Source: Paracoccaceae bacterium | GTDB taxonomy: Bacteria > Pseudomonadota > Alphaproteobacteria > Rhodobacterales > Rhodobacteraceae | Assembly (NCBI GenBank): GCA_009922885.1 | Contig: RFUP01000172.1 | Coordinates: forward strand, 1 to 5,610 | Direction of reading: 5' to 3' | Length of the DNA: 5,610 bases | Shown: positions 1 to 5,141 of the stretch, in pieces | How positions within the stretch are numbered: the stretch's first letter is position 1 | Layout: each line of letters opens with the position of its first letter | Position numbers and translations under genes: made by a program | The notes under the pieces: model-generated | What the model was told of the DNA's origin: nothing | Databases searched by the model: none | What the model saw: the letters and a program-made list of their open reading frames with translations, nothing else

Positions 1-642
1 CCAGAAGTCACCCATCTCGAATCCGGGCAGCGCAGAGACTTGTTGGCCTGCAGGGAGGCGGATGGAGCCAGTGGGCAGACGTTGACCGCCAAGCGAGGCA
101 GCGAGGGCGGCGGGATCGGTTTTCGCGGTAAGATCGAGAGGGGGTGTGGCGCTGAAGGTGGTTTCCATGGCGCGGACGGCTTCCTTGCCCCAAGCGGCGA
201 GCAAGGGTTTGCGGAGCCAATCTGCCAGATAGGCGTGGGGCGCTTCGGCCCAGAGCGCTGCGCCTTCGGTGGCAACCTTGCGCAGGACCGCGTTGGCGAG
301 CCCTTTGAGCGCCTGCCCGTTCTTCATCCGTGCGATCCGGTTCACTGCATCATTGACGACGCCGTGGGCATCGCCGCCCGAGCAAAGCTCGACCGTGGCG
401 ATGCGGAGCACGTTTTGCACCGCGAGGGGCGGTGGCTTGCGGAGGTAGGCTGCGAGCACATGATCGGCGCGGGAGAGGTTGCGCAGCGTTTCCGACGCGA
501 GCCTTTGAGCGCGGGCGCGGTCGGGCGCTGGGAGCGAACCGAGCGGCTCTTCGGAGAGCATCCGCCCGTCGCCCAAGACGGCGCCCAAGAGGCGGGCGGC
601 TGCCATGCGGGGAGTTTCGGAGGCGGATTTGGGCGCGGGCAT
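1..642 (-). CDS. rsmB: RsmB/NOP-family 16S rRNA (cytosine-C5) methyltransferase, N-terminal part (3' end off the window)
   Basis: The frame is open from the ATG at 642-640 to base 1 (214 codons), so the gene continues beyond the left edge. Family members methylate a cytosine of 16S rRNA (C967 in E. coli) in the cytoplasm using SAM. What is visible is the NusB-like RNA-binding domain, roughly residues 10-140. It carries the hallmark stretch VLRIATVELC (78-87), then GVVNDAVNRI (94-103) and KGLANAVLRKV (113-123). Residues 204-214 (ALPGFEMGDFW) match the lead-in to the catalytic domain, where the family usually reads G-F-E-x-G-x-W-W-V-Q-D. The SAM-binding domain and both catalytic cysteines lie outside, so activity cannot be judged. 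The start is backed by an AAGGAG ribosome site (649-654 on the reverse strand) with 6-nt spacing. It is divergent from the small gene at 699. Other NOP/RsmF relatives are less likely because they lack this NusB domain. Confidence 0.9.
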   Translation of the reverse strand, partial: MPAPKSASETPRMAAARLLGAVLGDGRMLSEEPLGSLPAPDRARAQRLASETLRNLSRADHVLAAYLRKPPPLAVQNVLRIATVELCSGGDAHGVVNDAVNRIARMKNGQALKGLANAVLRKVATEGAALWAEAPHAYLADWLRKPLLAAWGKEAVRAMETTFSATPPLDLTAKTDPAALAASLGGQRLPTGSIRLPAGQQVSALPGFEMGDFW

Positions 643-698
643 GGCTTGCTCCTTGTGACGAGGGGCGTATATCAGGACCAAAGCCGGGAAGGAATGCC
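643..698. promoter_or_regulatory. Short divergent intergenic region between rsmB and sdhAF4
   Basis: These 56 bp must hold both ribosome binding sites and, unless transcription starts further inside the neighbouring genes, both promoters. The rsmB ribosome site is CTCCTT (649-654, AAGGAG on the minus strand). The sdhAF4 ribosome site is GGGAAGGA (686-693), 5 nt before its ATG. A TATAT stretch (668-672) is the only A/T-rich core and could serve as a -10 element in either direction. I see no matching -35 box at good spacing, so no promoter is called. Confidence 0.4.
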
Positions 699-902
699 AT
701 GACAGACGACGTCACAGCCGATACCGCCGACGAGCCGAAGCGCGATCTGCCGCCAGCGGCTTTGCGTGCCCTTGCCGAAGCCGAGGAGCGCCGCCGCCAA
801 GCGAAAGCGCTGGAGATGCCCACAGAGCTTGGGGGACGCAACGGGCCGGAGCCTGTGCGCTATGGCGACTGGGAAAAGAAGGGCATTGCCGTCGATTTCT
901 GA
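699..902 (+). CDS. SdhAF4/DUF1674 family protein, succinate dehydrogenase assembly factor 4-like
   Basis: This 67-residue protein ends in the diagnostic DUF1674 block. Residues 44-58 read LGGRNGPEPVRYGDW, followed by EKKGIAVDF at the C-terminus. Eukaryotic homologues (SDHAF4/Sdh8) bind the free flavinylated SdhA subunit and help it dimerise with SdhB. The bacterial role is inferred from this similarity. Residues 12-40 are highly charged and probably form a helix rich in Arg, Glu and Ala. No signal peptide or membrane segment is seen. The ATG at 699 is preferred over in-frame starts further upstream because those would run through the antisense rsmB coding region. It also has a GGGAAGGA ribosome site 5 nt upstream and gives the usual family length. 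The gene is divergent from rsmB and convergent with the DUF393 gene. No sdh genes are in the window. Confidence 0.88.
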   Translation: MTDDVTADTADEPKRDLPPAALRALAEAEERRRQAKALEMPTELGGRNGPEPVRYGDWEKKGIAVDF

Positions 903-937
903 GAACGCCTTCGGCGTGCCTCCGGCGGGGATATTTT
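903..937. terminator. Double-hairpin terminator between convergent genes
   Basis: Directly after the sdhAF4 stop there is a perfect 5-bp stem, ACGCC (905-909) and GGCGT (913-917), with a TTC loop. A second G/C-rich hairpin follows, CCTC (919-922) with GGGG (927-930) including one G-T pair. Then comes ATATTTT (931-937), which would act as the U-tract for plus-strand transcripts. The element reaches the stop codon of the minus-strand DUF393 gene (937-939). In the other direction the first hairpin is followed only by TTCTC, so termination for the minus strand would be weaker. The motif GCCTCCGGCGGGGATATTTT resembles an element I recall at gene ends in many Rhodobacterales genomes; this is memory, not a search. 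Confidence 0.6.
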
Positions 938-1353
938 CAAAAGAGAAAGCGGTTGGGCGGTGCCTTTGACGCAAGCGCCGCGAGCCGGGAGAGTGTGGGC
1001 CGGATCACGAGGAAGCCACGGTAGAGCCGTTCGAGAAGTGGCTCTATTCCGGGGAGTTTGGCCGCGCGGGCGAGCCAGCGCCAGTGGGGCAGGCTTGCCC
1101 AGAGCGCGGTGAAGCCAGCGGCACCGGAGACGAGTGTTCCATCGGAGAGACGGACGTGGAAGCGGCGGAGCGCGTTGGGGCGGGTGAGATCTTGGCCCAA
1201 AGGTTGGGTTGCGTCCGAGACATCGACGAAGCGGATCGCTTCAGCGCCTTTACACTTGGAATAGAGACCGATTTCGGAGCGGCAGAGCGGGCAGGCACCG
1301 TCGTAATAGACCGTGAGTTGCGGGTCGATGGGGGCAGGTTCGGCGGCGTTCAT
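937..1353 (-). CDS. DCC-family (DUF393) thiol-disulfide oxidoreductase-like protein
   Basis: This 138-residue protein shows the family signature near its N-terminus, VYYDGACPLC (15-24): an Asp-Gly pair followed by a CxxC pair (C21, C24) on a short beta strand, as in thioredoxin-like folds. The C-terminal half also fits the family, with RWLARAAKLPGIEPLLERLY (92-111) followed by RGFLVIRP (112-119). Members are predicted thiol-disulfide oxidoreductases (B. subtilis YuxK group), but substrates are largely unknown. No signal peptide is seen, so it is probably cytoplasmic or peripheral to the membrane. The ATG at 1353 gives the usual family length. It lacks a clear Shine-Dalgarno site (only CGAG about 8 nt upstream). 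The one longer in-frame start (1482) would add 43 residues unlike the family and run through the operator region. The stop codon sits inside the terminator-like element. It is transcribed divergently from the XRE-cupin operon. Confidence 0.85.
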   Translation of the reverse strand: MNAAEPAPIDPQLTVYYDGACPLCRSEIGLYSKCKGAEAIRFVDVSDATQPLGQDLTRPNALRRFHVRLSDGTLVSGAAGFTALWASLPHWRWLARAAKLPGIEPLLERLYRGFLVIRPTLSRLAALASKAPPNRFLF

Positions 1354-1416
1354 CGGTGGTGCTCGATTGGGAGATTTCAGGTGATACGTTTGTGGGCCGG
1401 GTTTGGATGATCGGGG

Positions 1417-1443
1417 CGTGAAAATTTCATTTGATTTTTCATT
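1417..1443. promoter_or_regulatory. Inverted repeat IR1, candidate operator of the XRE-cupin regulator
   Basis: This 27-bp element has the plan CGTGAAA-N10-ATTTTTCA followed by TT. The perfect arms are TGAAAA (1419-1424) and TTTTCA (1436-1441), 11 bp apart. Its outer right end is imperfect (CATT, where IR2 has CACG). It matches IR2 at 17 of 27 positions, with the matches concentrated in the two arms. Being just upstream of an autonomous helix-turn-helix regulator gene, it most likely binds that protein. Confidence 0.6.
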
Positions 1444-1456
1444 AGCGGCGTGGGAG

Positions 1457-1483
1457 CGTGAAATTCTGGACCAATTTTTCACG
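1457..1483. promoter_or_regulatory. Inverted repeat IR2, candidate operator of the XRE-cupin regulator
   Basis: The perfect 7-bp arms CGTGAAA (1457-1463) and TTTCACG (1477-1483) flank a 13-bp centre. It has the same CGTGAAA-N10-ATTTTTCA plan as IR1, shifted by exactly 40 bp. It ends 9 bp before the ATG of the regulator gene, so a bound protein could block initiation or early elongation. This is the more symmetrical of the two copies. Confidence 0.65.
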
Positions 1484-1492
1484 CGAGTCGCT

Positions 1493-2056
1493 ATGCGTCA
1501 CGAACCGCCCGCTTCCTTAGGAGCCGACCTGCGCGCTTTGCGTCGGGCGCGGGGGCTGACGTTGCAGGCTTTGGCGGAAGCGCTGGGGCGTTCGGTGGGC
1601 TGGATCAGCCAAGTGGAGCGCGACCTTTCCCAGCCCTCGATTGCCGATCTGCGGGCCATGGCCAAGGCGCTGGGTGTGCCGATCTCGATGCTTTTCGGCA
1701 AGGCGCGGGCGCCTGTGGAGGAAGAGGGGCGCGTGGTGCGGGCGGGCATGCGACGGCCTTTGGGAAGCCGTGCGGCGGGACTTGTGGAAGAGCTGCTTTC
1801 GCCCGATCTGACCGATGATTTCGAAGTGGTGCATTCCACCTTCGCCCCGGGTTCGCGGCTCAATGGGCCGCAGCAGAGACCGACGCAGGAAGTGGGCTAT
1901 GTGGTGTCTGGGCGGCTTGATGTGGCCATCAATGGCACGTGGTTTTCCGTGGGCGAGGGCGACAGCTTTCGCATCAAGGGCGAACCCTATGACTGGGCCA
2001 ATCCGCATGATGTTCCGGCCGTGGTGATCTGGGTGATCGCCCCGCCTGTTTATTGA
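1493..2056 (+). CDS. XRE-family transcriptional regulator with C-terminal cupin domain
   Basis: This 187-residue protein has an N-terminal HTH_3/XRE DNA-binding domain, about residues 9-66. The helix-turn-helix core is LTLQALAEALGRSVGWISQ (22-40), followed by VERDLSQPSIADLRAMAKAL (41-60). A linker leads to a cupin domain (about 105-187) with EVGYVVSG (133-140) and GDSFRIKGEPYDWANP (156-171), ending in VIWVIAPPVY. Proteins of this build are usually local regulators that bind a small ligand in the cupin barrel. The usual cupin metal ligands appear replaced: Q127 and R129 stand where H-x-H is common, and Y166 where P-H is common. ATG 1493 is preferred because the upstream in-frame TTG (1403) and GTG (1418) would place both operator-like repeats inside the gene. 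The ribosome site is weak. It is the first gene of a four-gene operon, so autoregulation is likely. The ligand is unknown. Confidence 0.88.
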   Translation: MRHEPPASLGADLRALRRARGLTLQALAEALGRSVGWISQVERDLSQPSIADLRAMAKALGVPISMLFGKARAPVEEEGRVVRAGMRRPLGSRAAGLVEELLSPDLTDDFEVVHSTFAPGSRLNGPQQRPTQEVGYVVSGRLDVAINGTWFSVGEGDSFRIKGEPYDWANPHDVPAVVIWVIAPPVY

Positions 2057-2066
2057 GAGTTTGGCC

Positions 2067-2687
2067 ATGTTAGAGACACTTTTTGCCATGGACCCCGCGA
2101 CGATCCTTGCCTTTATGGGGGCTGGGATCGTGCTCAATCTGACGCCCGGTGCGGATGTGATGTTCGCCACGGCCTGTGGGCTTTCGGGCGGGTGGCGCGC
2201 AGGTGTGGCGGCTTCCGGTGGGGTGGCTTTGGGCGCGGTTCTGCATGTGGGGTTTGCCACAGTCGGGCTATCTGCCGCGCTGATGGCGGTGCCTCATGCG
2301 ATGGACGCGATCCGCTATGCGGGCGCGGGGTATCTGCTGTGGTTGGCGGTGCATGCGTGGAACGCGCCGCCGCCCGAGGCGGGCAAGGGCACGGGATCGG
2401 TGCTGCGGGCAATCCGCAAGGGGTTCGTGACCAATGCGCTCAATCCGAAGGTGGCGATCTTCATCATGGCCTTCCTGCCGCAGTTCCTCACGCCCGGCGC
2501 AGGGCCGATTTGGCAGCAAACGCTGGTGCTTGGCGCGATCTTCATCGTGACGGGCTTTTTCATCACGGGCGCTTACGGCGCTCTGGCGGGGATTTTCGGC
2601 GGCGTTCTAGCCGCGAAAGCCCGGCTTCTGAACCGCATTTCTGCGGTGATTTTCGGCGGGCTTGCAGCCCGTATCGTTTTCGACTGA
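2067..2687 (+). CDS. LysE/RhtB-family amino-acid exporter
   Basis: This 206-residue, strongly hydrophobic inner-membrane protein has about five to six membrane segments. The N-terminal signature LNLTPGADVMFATACGLSGG (24-43) follows the family pattern, where T-P-G-P is usual and this copy reads T-P-G-A. GAGYLLWLAVHAW and FVTNALNPKVAIFIMAFLPQFL are also typical, the latter being the conserved N-P-K block of the third segment region. Family members export amino acids or related small molecules (lysine, homoserine, threonine, cysteine and others) using the proton gradient. The substrate cannot be read from sequence. The ATG at 2067 is chosen because a GAGAG ribosome site (2055-2059) overlaps the upstream stop at 7-nt spacing; the TTG at 2061 and ATG at 2088 are alternatives. 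The gene starts 10 bp after the regulator and stops 12 bp before the dehydrogenase, so it is probably co-transcribed with both. Confidence 0.88.
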   Translation: MLETLFAMDPATILAFMGAGIVLNLTPGADVMFATACGLSGGWRAGVAASGGVALGAVLHVGFATVGLSAALMAVPHAMDAIRYAGAGYLLWLAVHAWNAPPPEAGKGTGSVLRAIRKGFVTNALNPKVAIFIMAFLPQFLTPGAGPIWQQTLVLGAIFIVTGFFITGAYGALAGIFGGVLAAKARLLNRISAVIFGGLAARIVFD

Positions 2688-2699
2688 GGGAGAGAAGTC

Positions 2700-5141
2700 A
2701 TGGCCGAGTTTCCGACAACGGCACGTGTGGTTATTATTGGTGGCGGCGCGGTTGGTGTTTCATCGCTATACCATCTGGCGAAGGCGGGCTGGACCGATTG
2801 CGTGCTTTTGGAGAAGAACGAGCTGACTGCGGGCTCCACATGGCATGCGGCTGGCAACGTGCCGACCTTCTCGACCTCATGGTCGATCATGAACATGCAG
2901 CGCTATTCGACCGAGCTGTATCGCGGGCTGGCGGCGGAAGTCGATTACCCGATGAATTACCACGTTACAGGGTCGATCCGGCTCGCGCATTCCAAGGAGC
3001 GGATGCAGGAATTCCAGCGCGCCAGGGGAATGGGGCGCTATCAGGGGATGGATATCGACATTCTGGGCGTAGACGAGATCAAGGGGCGGTATCCCTTCCT
3101 CGAAACGCATGATCTGGCGGGTGCGCTTTATGACCCGAACGATGGCGATATCGACCCCGCGCAGCTGACGCAGGCTTTGGCGAAGGGCGCGCGCCAGATG
3201 GGTGCAACGATCCTGCGTTTCTGCCCCGCAACGGGAGTGAGCCGCGAGAACGGCGAGTGGATCGTGCACACCGATCAGGGCGATATCCGCTGCGAATATG
3301 TGGTGAACGCGGGCGGCTATTACGCCCAGCGCGTTGGCGAGTGGTTCAAGCCCTATGGCGGGCGCACGGTGCCGATGATGGTGATGAGCCACCAGTATCT
3401 TTTGTTCGAAGAAGTGGACGAGGTGCGCGACTGGTCGGCATCGGTGGGGCATAAACTGCCGCTCCTGCGTGACGTCGATAGCTCCTACTACCTCCGGCAG
3501 GAGAAGAACGGTTTCAACCTTGGCCCCTATGAGCGGAACTGCAAGGCGCATTGGGTGCAGCCCAACGATCCGATGCCGGAAGACTTCTCGTTCCAGCTTT
3601 ATCCCGACGATCTGGAGCGGCTTGAGTGGTATATCGAGGATGCTCTGGCGCGCGTGCCGCTTCTGGGCGCGGCGGGGGTTTCGAAGGTCATCAACGGCCC
3701 GATCCCCTATGCACCCGATGGGTTGCCGCTCATTGGCCCGATGCCGGGTGTGCCGAACGCTTTCGAGGCTTGCGTGTTCACCTTCGGCATCGCGCAAGCA
3801 GGCGGTGCGGGCAAGGTGCTGGCGGAGTGGATCACCGAAGGCCAGACCGAATGGGATATGTGGGCCTGTGACCCGCGCCGCTACACCGGATATACCGACC
3901 GAGATTACTGCATCGAGACCGGTATGGAGGTCTACGGCCATGAATACGCCATGCACTTCCCGCATGCGCGCTGGCCTGCGGGCAAGGATCGCCGCCTCTC
4001 GGCCCTGCATTCGCGCTTCCAAGACGCAGGCGCGCAATTTGGCGCATACAACGGTTGGGAACGCCCCAACTGGTATGCCGCCCAAGGCGACGATACCTCG
4101 TGGGAAGCGACCCAGACATGGGAGCGCCAAGGCCCATGGGCACCCCGCGTGGCCGAAGAGTGCACGGCTGTGCGCGACGCGTGCGGCATGATCGCCATTC
4201 CGGGTTTCACGCGGCTTAAGGTTTCAGGCCACGGGGCGAAGGCCTATGTCGATAGCCTCACCGCGTCGCGCTTGCCGAAACCGGGCCGGATCGGGCTGTG
4301 CTATTTCCCGGATAGCCGGGGCCGCGTGCTGACCGAGATGACTGTCATGGTGCATTCGGACGAAGATGTGGGCCTCATCACCGCAGGCGTGGCGCAGTGG
4401 CACGATGGCGAGGTGCTGTCGCGCAACGCACCCGAAGGGATCACCGTGTCGGATCATTCCGATCAGGTGGAATGCCTCATCGTGACCGGGCCGAAGGCGC
4501 GCGAGATCCTCGCGCCGCTCACGGATGCCGATCTGTCGCGCTCGTGGCTTTCGGTGCTGGCGGGTGTCACCCTCTTGGGTCGCGCGGTCACGTTGGTGCG
4601 GGTGTCTTTTGCAGGCGAGTTGGGCTGGGAAATCCATATGGCCCCAGCGGATGCGCCTGCGATCTGGGATGCGCTGCGTGAGGCAGGCGTGAAACCCGTG
4701 GGCATGTGGGCCCTCAACAGCCTGCGGATCGAGAAGGCCTATCGCGCGTGGAAAGGCGATCTTTCGACCGATTACACGCTGCTTGAATCCGGCCTTGAAC
4801 GCTTCATCGACTGGTCGAAGGAGTTCCCCGGCAAAGCCGCGCTCGAAGCAGAAAAGGCGCGTGGCCCGAAGAAGCGCTTCACGGTGCTCAAAGTCGAGGC
4901 CCGTGATTGCGACGCGCCTTACATGTCGACCATCTGGCACGAGGGCCAGATCGTGGGCGAGACCACCTCGGGCGATTGGGGGCACCGCGTGAATGCCTCG
5001 CTCTCGCTCGCGATGATCCGCAGCGATCTGGCGCAGGAAGGTCAGACGCTCGAAGTGGAAATCTATGGCGAGCGTGTGAAGGCAACCGTGATGGGCGATG
5101 GCCCTGTCTGGGACGCTGCCAATGAAAGGATCCGCGCATGA
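2700..5141 (+). CDS. Dimethylglycine/sarcosine dehydrogenase-like FAD-dependent oxidoreductase with GcvT domain
   Basis: This 813-residue cytoplasmic enzyme has the full DMGDH/SARDH layout. First comes a DAO-type FAD domain (about 8-375) with the dinucleotide motif GGGAVG (14-19) and the acidic E38 after the second strand. GSTWHAAG (45-52) contains the His (H49) that binds FAD covalently in mammalian DMGDH and SARDH. A linker of the FAO_M type follows, then a GcvT folate domain (about 430-710, with FAGELGWEIH at 637-646) and a GcvT C-terminal barrel (about 725-805). Such enzymes oxidise an N-methyl group and pass the one-carbon unit to tetrahydrofolate; electrons often go to ETF. E546 in LTEMTV seems to sit where T-protein has its folate Asp. 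The start has a GGAG site (2689-2692) at 7-nt spacing. The stop overlaps the next start (ATGA). The substrate (dimethylglycine, sarcosine or another N-methyl amine) is not decided by sequence; the methyltransferase neighbour favours dimethylglycine. Confidence 0.88.
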   Translation: MAEFPTTARVVIIGGGAVGVSSLYHLAKAGWTDCVLLEKNELTAGSTWHAAGNVPTFSTSWSIMNMQRYSTELYRGLAAEVDYPMNYHVTGSIRLAHSKERMQEFQRARGMGRYQGMDIDILGVDEIKGRYPFLETHDLAGALYDPNDGDIDPAQLTQALAKGARQMGATILRFCPATGVSRENGEWIVHTDQGDIRCEYVVNAGGYYAQRVGEWFKPYGGRTVPMMVMSHQYLLFEEVDEVRDWSASVGHKLPLLRDVDSSYYLRQEKNGFNLGPYERNCKAHWVQPNDPMPEDFSFQLYPDDLERLEWYIEDALARVPLLGAAGVSKVINGPIPYAPDGLPLIGPMPGVPNAFEACVFTFGIAQAGGAGKVLAEWITEGQTEWDMWACDPRRYTGYTDRDYCIETGMEVYGHEYAMHFPHARWPAGKDRRLSALHSRFQDAGAQFGAYNGWERPNWYAAQGDDTSWEATQTWERQGPWAPRVAEECTAVRDACGMIAIPGFTRLKVSGHGAKAYVDSLTASRLPKPGRIGLCYFPDSRGRVLTEMTVMVHSDEDVGLITAGVAQWHDGEVLSRNAPEGITVSDHSDQVECLIVTGPKAREILAPLTDADLSRSWLSVLAGVTLLGRAVTLVRVSFAGELGWEIHMAPADAPAIWDALREAGVKPVGMWALNSLRIEKAYRAWKGDLSTDYTLLESGLERFIDWSKEFPGKAALEAEKARGPKKRFTVLKVEARDCDAPYMSTIWHEGQIVGETTSGDWGHRVNASLSLAMIRSDLAQEGQTLEVEIYGERVKATVMGDGPVWDAANERIRA

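Larger units (their letters stand above)
1354..1492. promoter_or_regulatory. Divergent control region between the DUF393 gene and the XRE-cupin operon
   Basis: This 139-bp region separates two divergent genes and should contain the operon promoter. Bases 1421-1480 are unusually A/T-rich for the window: 22 of 60 are G or C. It holds the two inverted repeats described separately. A TTTCA at 1375-1379 could be a further lone half-site. I could not find a convincing -35/-10 pair on either strand. The ribosome site before the ATG at 1493 is weak (GCGAG, 1483-1487, spacing 5). Confidence 0.6.

Noticed and set aside
643..698. Sigma-70-like promoters for rsmB and sdhAF4
   Set aside because: Only a TATAT core is visible. 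No -35 hexamer with suitable spacing could be found on either strand.
40..702. 220-codon open frame on the plus strand
   Set aside because: It is opposite the rsmB coding region, whose protein has clear NusB-like motifs. The plus-strand product is Gly/Arg-rich with no recognisable features.
1354..1482. N-terminal extension of the DUF393 protein to an ATG at 1482
   Set aside because: The added 43 residues are unlike the family, the reading would cross the operator region, and the 138-residue form already begins just before the conserved strand and CxxC motif.
1403..1492. Longer XRE-cupin protein starting at TTG 1403 or GTG 1418
   Set aside because: The extra N-terminal residues do not look like part of the HTH domain, neither start has a clear ribosome site, and both would put the two inverted repeats inside the coding sequence.
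2192..3112. 306-codon plus-strand frame overlapping the exporter and the dehydrogenase
   Set aside because: It runs out of frame across two well-supported genes and gives an Arg/Gly/Cys-rich product without domain character.
2877..4130. 417-codon open frame on the minus strand
   Set aside because: It lies wholly antisense to the dehydrogenase coding region. Its His/Arg-rich composition is typical of shadow frames in GC-rich DNA and it shows no family motif.
4224..4985. 253-codon open frame on the minus strand
   Set aside because: It is antisense to the GcvT part of the dehydrogenase, has shadow-like composition and no recognisable domain.
2700..5141. DMSP demethylase (DmdA) as an alternative identity for the GcvT-containing gene
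   Set aside because: DmdA is a stand-alone GcvT-type protein of roughly 370 residues without an FAD domain. This protein has a complete DAO domain and the covalent-flavin His motif.
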